A stretch of DNA of 64,000 nt from Hellea sp. Lineage in GTDB: Bacteria; Pseudomonadota; Alphaproteobacteria; Caulobacterales; Maricaulaceae. The position numbers were made by a program, and so were the translations under genes. Below the pieces are notes generated by a model. That model did not search any database. It was given only the letters and a program-made list of their open reading frames with translations, and was not told where the DNA came from. The stretch covers positions 79,667-143,666 of the forward strand of contig JABDKG010000053.1 in assembly GCA_013002305.1 (NCBI GenBank), given 5' to 3'. Every line of letters starts with the position of its first letter. The first letter of the stretch is position 1. Shown here piece by piece: positions 1 to 8,140 of this stretch.

Positions 1-686
1 TGGCCGTCATATCGAGCATAGAGGCCATCAAATCTGAGGCGCCGACGCCGCAATTTGCGCCATAAGCAACCGGCGGCGGCGATAATCCGCTTGCAATATC
101 GTCAAGTCCGTTAGGCGCAATTCCCATCATTGTCATGCCTGCCGTATCGAAACTTGCGGTAAAAACATAAGGCATGCCGAGCTCAATTGCGGCATTGGCT
201 GCCGCTTCAATTTCTTCGCGGGCTGACATGGTTTCAATCCAAACAACATCCGCGCCGCCATCTTTGAGACCCCGAATTTGCTCAAGGAAAAAGGCTTTAC
301 AGGTCTCGGGGGTTAAGGCGCCCATGGGCTCAAATAGTTCGCCTGTTGGACCGACAGATCCGCCGACGATTACGGGTCTATCCGCCTTTTCAGCGACCCT
401 GCCCGCAACTTCAGCGCCGGCCTTATTAATGGCGTAAGTGTCATCAGCTGCGTCATGGAGCTTTAACCGAGGTGCGTTGGCGCCAAATGTATTGGTCAAA
501 ATAATATCCGACCCGGCATCGACAAACATCTGATGCAGCGCTTCAGGCTTCTCGGGATGGGATATATTCCAAAGATCGGGCGGAAACCCCGGTTCAAGCC
601 CCATATTCATGAAATTCGTTCCGGTCGCGCCATCGGCGAGCAAAAGCAGATTTTGATCCAGGAGTTTTTGTAACGACATACGCATG
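1..686 (-). CDS. Betaine-homocysteine / homocysteine S-methyltransferase, 3' end outside window
   Basis: About 228 N-terminal codons are visible and the gene runs off the left edge. The translation begins MRMSLQKLLDQNLLLLADGA and contains the family's N-terminal TGTNF, a TNTFGAN segment and, near the edge, the GANCGVG motif with the first zinc-binding Cys. This is the pterin-independent homocysteine S-methyltransferase family, which moves a methyl group from glycine betaine or S-methylmethionine to homocysteine to make methionine in the cytoplasm. Two in-frame ATGs, at 686 and 680, lack a clear ribosome site, so the start is uncertain. It lies downstream of a BCCT betaine transporter on the same strand, which favours betaine as donor (inference). 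The C-terminal Cys-Cys zinc ligands lie outside the window. Confidence 0.85.
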
Positions 687-744
687 AGCGGCTTCTAAAC
701 AGACTTCGCTCAGATATAAAGCTTTTTTTATATGTATTCAGATC

Positions 745-795
745 TTATAATTGCCGAATATGTCGGCGCGCATCATAGATAGGTTTTTTGGCCAC
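745..795 (-). CDS. Possible 16-codon small ORF after the BCCT gene
   Basis: Immediately after the transporter stop codon (806-808) a strong AGGAGG sits at 802-807. Six bases further is a GTG that opens a 16-codon frame ending in TAA at 745-747. The predicted peptide is M-AKKPIYDARRHIRQL, basic and not hydrophobic. The ribosome site is one of the best in the region and has no other good partner: the ATG at 800 is only one base away and would give an equally short frame. It could be a leader or a transporter-associated small protein, or a chance frame. I do not recognise it. Confidence 0.3.
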   Translation of the reverse strand: MAKKPIYDARRHIRQL

Positions 796-805
796 AACAT
801 ACCTC

Positions 806-2371
806 CTACATATACAAGCCTTTTAAAGGTCTTTTCCCAGGTGGTTTTTTCACATCCCCAAAATCTCGTTTTAATTGCCGATTGAGCGACCAACACATCA
901 ACACAATAATTGGCAAAATCGGCAACGACCCGATCACAGTTATGTCCATCACGATCTTTAAATTATCTGTTAGCACTGTCCCGACTGTCATCAGAAACAA
1001 AATGCCGATCCAAGTAAATCTAAGCGCCAAGGACGGATCTTGTTTGACATCAAATTCTTCCGAGGAAACGCCTGCGGCGATATAGGCGGCTGAATCCATC
1101 GTTGTCGCGTAAAACACGGTGCAAAGAACCATAAAGAATATCAGGCTTACTTTGCCAAACGGCATATTTGCAGCGATTTTTGCGGTCATGACCGAGAGGC
1201 CATTAGGCTCATTCGCCGCCATGATTTCAGTAAGCGGTAATATTTCTTCAAACTGGAGATGAAGTGCATAGCCTCCAGCGATTGCCAGATAGCTAAGGGT
1301 GCCGAGCGAGCCCCAAATTATTGTCCCCAGACAAACTTGCCGAATTGTACGGCCGCGCGAAATACGGGCGATGAATAGTCCGACAAATGCTGCAAATGCC
1401 AACCACCATGCCCAGTAAAAAATGGTCCAATCCCGGGGAAATGTCGATTGATCGATAGGATCGGTCCATAAAACAATTCGGAAGAAATCATTCAGCATGA
1501 TTCCCAAGCTATTTGTTGTCATGTTGAGAATGAAAAGCGTTGGACCAATCACCAGCAATATCGCCATTAAGAAGCCTGCGAGGATCATATTTAAATCAGC
1601 GAGTTTCTGGATGCCGCGTTTAAGTCCCCGGACGGTACTCGTTCCGAAAATTAGAACCCAGACAATTAGAACCGACATTTTGATCAAAAAGCTATCTTCT
1701 ATTCCCGTAAGCTCCGCGATGAGGGCTGAGAGCAGCGGTACACCAATTCCCAATGACGTGGTCGTGCCCGCAATTATGCCCATAATAATCAGCACATCGA
1801 TTGCGTTTTTAAAGAACGGCTTTCCGGTCTCTGGGAGAACCTCCTCGCAAGACTCGCTAATTCTTAAAAACGGCCTTTTGACAATGTAGAGCGAATAGGC
1901 GATCGGAACGGCCGCTACCGCGTAAAACGCCCACGGCACAAATCCCCAATGGATAAACGGATAGAGATGCGCCCATTCATATGCCGTTGTCGACATCGGT
2001 TCTATCCCAAAAGGCGGAGATTGAATATAATAGATCGGCTCGCCAAAAGCCCAGGTCACAAGCCCGGCCCCAATGCCGGCTGTAAACATCATGGCAACCC
2101 AGTGCGGCGTCGAAAATTCGGGGCGTTCATTCGGCTCCCCCAACCTGACGGAACCATATTTTCCGAATGACAGCCACACCGCATAGAAAAATGCCGCAAC
2201 GCCAAAGATCAAATAGAGCCAACCCGTCTTGGTTTTAATCCAGCTACTGGCAGTCTCGGTAGCGGTCGACATCTTACCCGGAAAAGCGACAAAACAGATC
2301 CCTAGAAACAAGGCGAATATCAAAGACGGATATAGGACGGCTTTTTTTGGCATTTGAAGGATTTGGCTCAT
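806..2371 (-). CDS. BCCT family transporter for betaine-type zwitterions
   Basis: This 521-residue inner-membrane protein has the usual BCCT length and about 12 hydrophobic segments. Diagnostic stretches are the glycine-rich MFTAGIGAGLVTWAFGEP around residues 96-113 and the family signature WTIFYWAWWLAFAAF followed by GLFIARISRGRTIR in TM8. These aromatic residues form the cation-pi box for trimethylammonium groups in BetP/CaiT relatives. There is no long C-terminal osmosensing tail, so a catabolic rather than osmoregulated role is likely. Substrate cannot be read from the sequence: glycine betaine, carnitine, DMSP or trimethylaminoethylphosphonate are all possible. It is divergent from the tmpAB-like pair and sits upstream of the homocysteine methyltransferase. 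Its start, at 2371, faces a 153-bp divergent promoter region. Confidence 0.93.
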   Translation of the reverse strand: MSQILQMPKKAVLYPSLIFALFLGICFVAFPGKMSTATETASSWIKTKTGWLYLIFGVAAFFYAVWLSFGKYGSVRLGEPNERPEFSTPHWVAMMFTAGIGAGLVTWAFGEPIYYIQSPPFGIEPMSTTAYEWAHLYPFIHWGFVPWAFYAVAAVPIAYSLYIVKRPFLRISESCEEVLPETGKPFFKNAIDVLIIMGIIAGTTTSLGIGVPLLSALIAELTGIEDSFLIKMSVLIVWVLIFGTSTVRGLKRGIQKLADLNMILAGFLMAILLVIGPTLFILNMTTNSLGIMLNDFFRIVLWTDPIDQSTFPRDWTIFYWAWWLAFAAFVGLFIARISRGRTIRQVCLGTIIWGSLGTLSYLAIAGGYALHLQFEEILPLTEIMAANEPNGLSVMTAKIAANMPFGKVSLIFFMVLCTVFYATTMDSAAYIAAGVSSEEFDVKQDPSLALRFTWIGILFLMTVGTVLTDNLKIVMDITVIGSLPILPIIVLMCWSLNRQLKRDFGDVKKPPGKRPLKGLYM

Positions 2372-2403
2372 TGCGCGAAGCTTAAAGAACTCAATCCATC
2401 ATC

Positions 2404-2420
2404 GTCAAACATTGTTTGAC
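2404..2420. promoter_or_regulatory. 17-bp perfect palindrome in divergent promoter, candidate operator
   Basis: GTCAAAC-ATT-GTTTGAC is a perfect inverted repeat with 7-bp arms and a 3-bp spacer. It lies 33 bp upstream of the transporter start and about 105 bp upstream of the tmpA-like start. A symmetrical site of this size in a divergent promoter fits a dimeric repressor or activator. No regulator gene is adjacent, so the cognate protein is unknown. Confidence 0.5.
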
Positions 2421-2524
2421 CCATTACCGAACATAGAGGCGTGCAAATAAATTCTCCTAATTTAGTATTTTTGAATGCTGGATATCGGTATTTGGTGTAA
2501 AAGAAAGCTAGGAGACACGCGTAT

Positions 2525-3670
2525 ATGGGAGGCCGTATGACCGCAATTTCAGGCAAGGTTTCGACAGATTCCGCAAGCGGCGGAATCCGTTTAGGAGGTA
2601 AAGTCCTGCATCCGCTTTGGCTGCGCGAACGTGTCACGGAAGCCCACGCTCTCGACTCTATTAGCCATCAACGATTGTACCAAACAGCCGAACTTGATCC
2701 CGATTTAATGGTGGAAAACGTGCTCATTAGCGAAAATCGGAAACAATTGTCATTGCAGTTTTCTGATGGGTATCAAGCCGAGTTAAACCTAGCCGAAATC
2801 GCGATAGAACTCGGACTTGCTCAAAATCCAGAGAGTATCCCTCTTCCAAAGAGCTGGCAATCATCTCTAGAGTTTAAGCGCTTTAGCTGGAACGACCTTG
2901 ATGACCCCAATGAAATGAAGGCGTTGCTGACGGCCTATTTTGAAAACGCTTTTTGTATCATGGACGGCACGCCGACTGACCAAGATAGTTTGAAACAACA
3001 TGCCCGCAGGTTTGGTTTTCTTCGAGCCACAAATTTTGGCGAATTATTCAATGTTGAAACCAAGCCAGCGGCGACGGATCTCGCCTACACCGATGCTGCC
3101 TTAGCTTCTCACACGGATAACCCCTATCGTTGGCCAGTTCCGTCCATCCAATATCTCCATTGCATAGCCAATGGCGTCGAAGGTGGGTTATCAACACTTG
3201 TCGATGGCATGGCTGTCGCCAATACAATCGCGGAAGAGAATCAGGATTGGGCCGACATATTGGAATCCACACCTGTTAGATTTCGCTATGACGGCCCAAC
3301 GGGAATTTATGAAGATACAGCCCCGCTAATTGCGCGGGACTATCGCGGCTATGTCAATCATATTCGGTTCAGCCCAAGGCTTGATTTTGTCCCTGCCCTT
3401 GATCCTGAGACTCTCACAATTTTTTACGCCGCACGCCGCCGCATGCATGAGCTTGCCAATGATTTGGCCTTTCAGATCCAATTCCCGTTTAAACCTGGTA
3501 CGCTATTAATGATGAATAATTATAGACTCTTTCACGGCCGCACCGCCTTTAATGGCAAACAAGGCTATCGCCATCTTCAAGGCTGTTATATCGATCATGA
3601 CGGCCCGCAATGTCTTTACAGAATGCTGGCAATCGGCAACACAGACACACATGTTCGGCGAGAAACTTAA
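2525..3670 (+). CDS. tmpA: TmpA/GBBH-family Fe(II)/2-oxoglutarate dioxygenase, predicted 2-(trimethylamino)ethylphosphonate hydroxylase
   Basis: This protein has the two-domain architecture of gamma-butyrobetaine hydroxylase: a small N-terminal domain (about 20-95) and a TauD-like double-stranded beta-helix. The iron triad is visible as H196-x-D198 (HTDNPYRWP) and distal H337 (NNYRLFHGRTAF), with R339 nearby. The N-terminal zinc-site cysteines of animal BBOX are absent (LRERVTEAHALD). Family members hydroxylate gamma-butyrobetaine or, in TmpA, carbon 1 of 2-(trimethylamino)ethylphosphonate. The next gene abuts directly and encodes an HD-domain oxygenase of PhnZ/TmpB type, which makes TmpA the better call than a carnitine-forming enzyme. 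Start choice is uncertain: ATG 2525 follows AGGAG by 10 bases, and ATG 2537 follows GGAGG by 4. Confidence 0.72.
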   Translation: MGGRMTAISGKVSTDSASGGIRLGGKVLHPLWLRERVTEAHALDSISHQRLYQTAELDPDLMVENVLISENRKQLSLQFSDGYQAELNLAEIAIELGLAQNPESIPLPKSWQSSLEFKRFSWNDLDDPNEMKALLTAYFENAFCIMDGTPTDQDSLKQHARRFGFLRATNFGELFNVETKPAATDLAYTDAALASHTDNPYRWPVPSIQYLHCIANGVEGGLSTLVDGMAVANTIAEENQDWADILESTPVRFRYDGPTGIYEDTAPLIARDYRGYVNHIRFSPRLDFVPALDPETLTIFYAARRRMHELANDLAFQIQFPFKPGTLLMMNNYRLFHGRTAFNGKQGYRHLQGCYIDHDGPQCLYRMLAIGNTDTHVRRET

Positions 3671-4228
3671 ATGAAAACAGTCTCATTTACAAAAATGTCC
3701 GATGGCACGGCGGAAGATTATAAATTTCTTGCAGATCATGAAGCCGAATATGCCAAAGAACTCCCCAACCGGATCATGGACGCTCTCGCAGGTCTGAAAA
3801 ACTCGCTCGCGGGCTATAAAGTTGATCGGCTAGAACACAGCCTGCAAACGGCGACCCGCGCTGAGCGCGACGGCGCCGATATCGATTGGATCGTCAGCGC
3901 GCTCGTCCACGACATTGGCGATGATCTGGCGCCGTTTAACCATGACAGTCTCGCCTCAAATATCCTTAAACCCTATGTGCGCGATGAGTGCAGTTGGACA
4001 GTGCAGCATCACGGCATTTTCCAGTATAAATATTTTGCCGATAAAGTTGGCCTTGACGCAGAAGCCCGGCAAAAATTTGCTGACCATGAGCATTTTGATG
4101 CGGCCGTACGATTTTGTGAGTGCTGGGATCAAACCTCATTTGATCCGGAATATGAAACATTTGATCTCGAACATTTTCGGCCCATGGTCGAACAGGTCTT
4201 TACCAGAGAGGCTTGGGCAACGACCTAA
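3671..4228 (+). CDS. tmpB: TmpB/PhnZ-type HD-domain mixed-valent diiron oxygenase
   Basis: This 185-residue HD-domain protein starts on the base after the tmpA-like stop. The diiron ligand set expected for the PhnZ/TmpB group can be traced: H56 (DRLEHSLQTA), H80-D81 (ALVHDIGDD), H91 (PFNHDSLAS), H113/H114 (VQHHGIF) and D153 (CECWDQTS). Tyr49 precedes the first His, as in the PhnZ substrate loop. In the characterised pair TmpB cleaves the C-P bond of (R)-1-hydroxy-2-(trimethylamino)ethylphosphonate with O2, giving glycine betaine and phosphate. The assignment rests on the ligand pattern, size and translational coupling to the tmpA-like gene. A 2-aminoethylphosphonate (PhnZ) specificity is less likely because the partner is GBBH-like rather than PhnY-like. 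Confidence 0.75.
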   Translation: MKTVSFTKMSDGTAEDYKFLADHEAEYAKELPNRIMDALAGLKNSLAGYKVDRLEHSLQTATRAERDGADIDWIVSALVHDIGDDLAPFNHDSLASNILKPYVRDECSWTVQHHGIFQYKYFADKVGLDAEARQKFADHEHFDAAVRFCECWDQTSFDPEYETFDLEHFRPMVEQVFTREAWATT

Positions 4229-4301
4229 TAATATATCTTGATGGTCGCCATAAATTGCATAAAGTTTAAAGAGAAAATAGACTTTGGGAGGCGCGATCAT
4301 A

Positions 4302-4751
4302 ATGCAGAAAATTTTAATCGGGAAATTCGGACTAACACTTTTTTTAATATTGGGGGCTTCCCAGTTTACAATAGCACAGACCTTACCTTGTTCATCCCAT
4401 AACCAAAAATTCAAAGTTTATTTTGAATCGGATAAAGCTGCGCCGACTAAATCCGGTTTAGCGATATTGGATCAGGCCATGACCAATATTGAATATGCCG
4501 GTCATTGTGTGATCTCGAATGTCACTATTTCCGGCCACCAAGACACAAAGGGGTCTGATTATTACAATTCAACGCTCAGCTTTGCGATGGCATTTGCGAT
4601 TTCAGATGCCTTGATAGCGCGCGGTATCAGCGAAGACATTATGATGGTTGACGGCAAAGGCGAAAGTGAATTGGATAAAAATACGCCCGACGAAGTGCGA
4701 GAGCCCCTCAACCGAAGGGTGGACGTCACCATTACCTTAGCCGAGCGTTAG
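4302..4751 (+). CDS. OmpA-family C-terminal domain protein, secreted
   Basis: This is a small exported protein of 149 residues. The start is ATG 4302, behind GGGAGG at 4286-4291; the frame extends upstream only through a TTG at 4284. Residues 1-26 form a signal peptide (basic MQKILIGK, hydrophobic core, cleavage after IAQ). The rest resembles the OmpA/MotB peptidoglycan-binding fold: a VYFESDKA-like first strand, then ISGHQDTKGS and a C-terminal NRRVDVTI. In typical members the last motif is N-R-R-V and contacts diaminopimelate; here it is intact. The protein lacks both a lipobox and a beta-barrel, so it would be periplasmic. Its 3' end overlaps the convergent methyltransferase gene by four bases. 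Its link to the neighbours is unclear. Confidence 0.75.
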   Translation: MQKILIGKFGLTLFLILGASQFTIAQTLPCSSHNQKFKVYFESDKAAPTKSGLAILDQAMTNIEYAGHCVISNVTISGHQDTKGSDYYNSTLSFAMAFAISDALIARGISEDIMMVDGKGESELDKNTPDEVREPLNRRVDVTITLAER

Positions 4752-5491
4752 ACGCGGCCAGCCACAATATTGAGCGGAAGTTTCACATTTCGTGTCTTTG
4801 GCCCTAATCTTAGCAATCCTCGTTGTCTTATCGCTTCAAGTTCTGCCGCATGCCCATCTTCGCGCGCTCTAAGATGAGCCGACCAGGACGTAAGCAGGTC
4901 TGCAAAATTCTCGGCATTCCAATCAAGTTCACAAGCAAATGGCGGAAATTCGATCACCTCAAAAGGCATCATAATTTCCTCAGGATCATAACCCCGCCAG
5001 CTCAGCCGATTGCCCTCAGACCAATAAGGTTCAATTATTTCCAGCACCGGATCAAGTAGCTCCGCTTTCATGTCAGGGTCAACAATAGCTCTATGATAGG
5101 TCCAAGCGCAAAATAATGCCCCTGATTTAGCTGTTCGCTGCACCTCTGGCCAGAAAAGGTCAAAATCAAACCAATGAAGGGCCGTGGCTACGGTTATTGC
5201 GTCTGCTGAATTGTCGGAAAGTCCCGAAACATGCGCGGGAGATTGCATGAAATTGATATTTGGATGGGCTTTTGAATTCTTTATTTGAAAAGCGTCTAAA
5301 TCAGTGGCGTGAACCTTGGCAAAATAACTTGAAAGTGACTGCGCAGCCTGCCCCGATCCGGTGCCGACATCCCAAACGAGGTTATGATTTTGGCACAGAC
5401 TAGCGATCCACTGATACAAGTCTTCTGGATATCCAGGCCGGCTAGCCGCATAGGTTTCGGCTTGAGCGCCAAATGTCGTCGCATTTTCCAT
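4748..5491 (-). CDS. Class I SAM-dependent methyltransferase, substrate unknown
   Basis: This 247-residue protein shows the class I methyltransferase signatures: motif I VWDVGTGSGQAAQSL near residues 39-53, an acidic ATDLD about 20 residues later, and a post-motif region TVATALHWFD. The N-terminal FGAQAETYAASRPGYP is typical of a family of small-molecule methyltransferases related to yeast Crg1 and trans-aconitate methyltransferases. It is the last gene of a three-gene minus-strand operon (acyl-CoA ligase, alpha/beta hydrolase, methyltransferase) with 2- and 4-base gaps. This context suggests action on an acyl or carboxylic substrate, but no specific substrate can be assigned. Confidence 0.8.
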   Translation of the reverse strand: MENATTFGAQAETYAASRPGYPEDLYQWIASLCQNHNLVWDVGTGSGQAAQSLSSYFAKVHATDLDAFQIKNSKAHPNINFMQSPAHVSGLSDNSADAITVATALHWFDFDLFWPEVQRTAKSGALFCAWTYHRAIVDPDMKAELLDPVLEIIEPYWSEGNRLSWRGYDPEEIMMPFEVIEFPPFACELDWNAENFADLLTSWSAHLRAREDGHAAELEAIRQRGLLRLGPKTRNVKLPLNIVAGRV

Positions 5492-5493
5492 AG

Positions 5494-6384
5494 CTAGCTC
5501 GCCACATCCGCGCGCATCATCTCCGCAATATCGCGAATCCCTTTGCGGGCGTCGGAGCTTGGAAACATAATAAAATCATGAGCATAGGCCGAAAATTTCT
5601 TGTGAATTAGCGACTCGCCTATCTCATTTAATCGTTTTTCCAGAGCGATCGACTCCTCATAGAGCATGTCCTTACCACCAGAGACAATTCGAACTGGCGG
5701 TAGGTCATTTAGAGACCCAAATAATGGGCTTATACGCGCATCATTTGACGCGATATCGCCCCGAAACCTGTCAATGGCGCCGCCTATTACGCAGGCTTCG
5801 AGTAAGACTTCTTCTTTGTTGTGAGGATAATCGCTTTCGGTGCGGGACAAATCCAGCCAGCCAAACATGATATATAGCCCTACAATGTTGGCGATCGCTG
5901 GGTCGCGATCCTCTTCGGACAGTTGCTGCGCCAATCTAAGCGCCATATGCGCGCCTGCACTATCCCCGGCTATAATGAATTTCGAATTTGGAAAGGCGGC
6001 CTGCGTGGCCTTAAAATGAGCTTTGATCCACGCCTGCATACCGATGGCGTCGGTTTCTGTCGGCATAGGATAGTCCGGAGCAATAGCAGGAAACTCCAAT
6101 TCCTTTTGTAGATTGCCGATCATATCAAAATAGGGCTCGATCATACCAATTAGAAAGCCGCCGCCATGGCAGAAATAAAGAATTGGCTCGCCGTCTTTGG
6201 GCACTCCGTAACTATGCACGCGGAAATCCTGAAACTTATCCGTGGCGATTTTGTATTTCTTTTGCTGTTTTTCTTTGGGATGCTGACGAATGACCCGACC
6301 ATTCTCTAGCGCCATTTTCATCGGATTAGGTACCAAGCCTGTTCGATAAACGGCTAGAATGAATTTATGAATAAGTGAGGGCAT
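5494..6384 (-). CDS. Alpha/beta hydrolase, GDXG (hormone-sensitive lipase-like) family
   Basis: This 296-residue cytoplasmic esterase-like protein has the oxyanion HGGGF motif (YFCHGGGFLIGM, about residue 72) and the nucleophile elbow GDSAGAHMALRLA. These mark the HSL/GDXG class of lipolytic enzymes. The catalytic Asp is probably in the VSGGKDMLYEES segment and the His in AHDFIMFP. Length is normal for the family. It is translationally close to the AMP-ligase gene upstream and the methyltransferase gene downstream. Its substrate is likely a short acyl ester or lactone, but this is not determinable here. Confidence 0.85.
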   Translation of the reverse strand: MPSLIHKFILAVYRTGLVPNPMKMALENGRVIRQHPKEKQQKKYKIATDKFQDFRVHSYGVPKDGEPILYFCHGGGFLIGMIEPYFDMIGNLQKELEFPAIAPDYPMPTETDAIGMQAWIKAHFKATQAAFPNSKFIIAGDSAGAHMALRLAQQLSEEDRDPAIANIVGLYIMFGWLDLSRTESDYPHNKEEVLLEACVIGGAIDRFRGDIASNDARISPLFGSLNDLPPVRIVSGGKDMLYEESIALEKRLNEIGESLIHKKFSAYAHDFIMFPSSDARKGIRDIAEMMRADVAS

Positions 6385-6388
6385 TGAC

Positions 6389-8011
6389 CTAACGTAAGCT
6401 TTTTGCCTGCTCTCTCAATTGTTTTTTCTGAATTTTACCGGTGGCGGTTTTTGGCAGCTCTCCAAACACTACTTTTTTAGGACGTTTGAACCGCGCCATA
6501 TTGTCTTTACAAAACTCAATCACCTCGGCTTCGTTCGTGTCGGCGCCCGGTGCAAGCTCAACAAATGCACATGGGACTTCGCCCCATTTTTCATCGGGCA
6601 TGGCGACGACCGCCGCCATATCAACGGCAGGATGTTTGTAGAGCGTATTTTCGACCTCGACTGATGAGATGTTTTCTCCGCCGGATATAATGATATCTTT
6701 GGCCCGATCCTTCAGTTGAATATAGCCGTCCGGATAAATGACGCCGAGGTCTCCGGATTGAAACCAGCCATCTTTGAAAGCTTCTTCGGTCGCTTTGTCG
6801 TCCTTAAGATAGCCCTTCATCAGCACATTACCGCGCATTACGATCTCGCCCATAGACTCGCCGTCATGAGGCACCGGATTGCCGTCCTCGCCGACAACTT
6901 TGGCCGCCTCAAGATTGGTAAATATAACGCCTTGGCGCGCATTGAGATCGGCTTGATCGGAAATGGATTTATTTTTCCATTCCTCCTGCGCGCAGGCTTG
7001 CAGCACATGGCCGTAGGTTTCAGTCAGGCCGTAAACATGCATGATTTCGTAGTCCATATGGGCCATGGCTTCGAGCACGCTGGCGGGCGGCGGCGCGCCT
7101 GCCGTCATGGCTTTAACTGTATGTGTAAATCTGGGTTTCATATCCTCGGGCGCACTGGCGAGCATATTCATAATAATCGGCGCCCCGCCAAAATGCGTAA
7201 TATTGTGCTTACCGGCCTGCTCGAAAAACTTCTCGGGAGAGAAGCTACGCAGACAAACAATCGTGCCGGCCATCAAGGTCATGGTCCAAGCGTGGCCCCA
7301 GCCATTACAATGAAACATCGGCACTGTATAAAGATATCGCGGATGCATCGGCAGAGCCCAGCTCGCTACCGTCCCCATAGCCATCAAATAGGCGCCCCGG
7401 TGGTGATAGACTACGCCTTTGGGACGGCCTGTAGTGCCCGATGTGTAGTTTAGCGCCATAGCCTGCCATTCATCGGCAATCGGCTCGGGCTTATAATCGG
7501 GGCTCTGATCGCCAATAAATTCTTCGTAAGTCGTCGCGCTGCTCGGCATATCCGGCCTGGTATCCGCAGACGCGTCATCAACAATGATCACTTCCGGTTG
7601 GAGCTTACTGGTTTTCAGCGCTTCAACGACAACCGGATAGAGCTCCCGATCAGCAATGAAGAGCTGACTCTCACTATGATCGATGATGTAGGCGACGGTA
7701 TCAGCATCGAGGCGCGTATTGATCGAGTTTAGCACGCACCCCGACATTGGAACGCCAAACTGACATTCAAACATCTCGGGCGTGTTATGGAGTAGCACAG
7801 AAATTGTATCATTGCGCCCAAGACCGCGCGCATTAAGCGCTGACGCTAGCTGCAAACATCTGCCTCTCGATTCTGACCATGTATAGGAACGATCTTCATA
7901 AACCACGGCCTGCCGCTTCGGATAAATCGCGGCGGTGCGATCGAGAAAGCTCCCGACGGTAAGAGGTGCATAATTGGCAGCATTTTGGCCAAGCTGATCG
8001 TAGGCGTCCAT
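6389..8011 (-). CDS. AMP-dependent acyl-CoA ligase (ANL superfamily), DmdB-like candidate
   Basis: This 540-residue protein has the ANL P-loop YTSGTTGRPKGV (about residues 191-202), an A5-type motif YGLTETYG, the SGDLGVIYPDGYIQLKDRAKD hinge split over two short motifs, and C-terminal Lys in KTATGKIQKK. It activates a carboxylate to an acyl adenylate and then an acyl-CoA. Length and sequence resemble medium-chain/methylmercaptopropionate ligases (DmdB group). Because DmdA-like and DddP-like proteins are encoded elsewhere in the window, a DMSP-pathway role is possible but not demonstrated; medium-chain fatty acids are an equal candidate. It heads a three-gene operon and is divergent from soxB1 with 129 bp between starts. 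Confidence 0.85.
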   Translation of the reverse strand: MDAYDQLGQNAANYAPLTVGSFLDRTAAIYPKRQAVVYEDRSYTWSESRGRCLQLASALNARGLGRNDTISVLLHNTPEMFECQFGVPMSGCVLNSINTRLDADTVAYIIDHSESQLFIADRELYPVVVEALKTSKLQPEVIIVDDASADTRPDMPSSATTYEEFIGDQSPDYKPEPIADEWQAMALNYTSGTTGRPKGVVYHHRGAYLMAMGTVASWALPMHPRYLYTVPMFHCNGWGHAWTMTLMAGTIVCLRSFSPEKFFEQAGKHNITHFGGAPIIMNMLASAPEDMKPRFTHTVKAMTAGAPPPASVLEAMAHMDYEIMHVYGLTETYGHVLQACAQEEWKNKSISDQADLNARQGVIFTNLEAAKVVGEDGNPVPHDGESMGEIVMRGNVLMKGYLKDDKATEEAFKDGWFQSGDLGVIYPDGYIQLKDRAKDIIISGGENISSVEVENTLYKHPAVDMAAVVAMPDEKWGEVPCAFVELAPGADTNEAEVIEFCKDNMARFKRPKKVVFGELPKTATGKIQKKQLREQAKSLR

Positions 8012-8140
8012 TCATATATCCTTTTTCCATCGTTTCTGACAGGCCCGGGGAAATTAGGCAATATCGGGATCGGTAATTCACCGCTCTTAATAACTCTAAT
8101 TGGTCTATCGAATGGTAGTGTTTCTGACTATGTCCGGCCC

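Noticed and set aside
2525..3670. Carnitine-forming gamma-butyrobetaine hydroxylase
   Set aside because: Not excluded, but ranked below TmpA because of the directly coupled TmpB-type HD oxygenase and the absence of carnitine genes nearby.
6716..7453. 245-codon open frame on the plus strand
   Set aside because: It is antisense to the acyl-CoA ligase, which has all its motifs; the frame shows no recognisable domain.
7985..8140. N-terminal extension of soxB copy 1
   Set aside because: The extension has no family similarity; ATG 8141 gives the same 416-residue length as the second copy.
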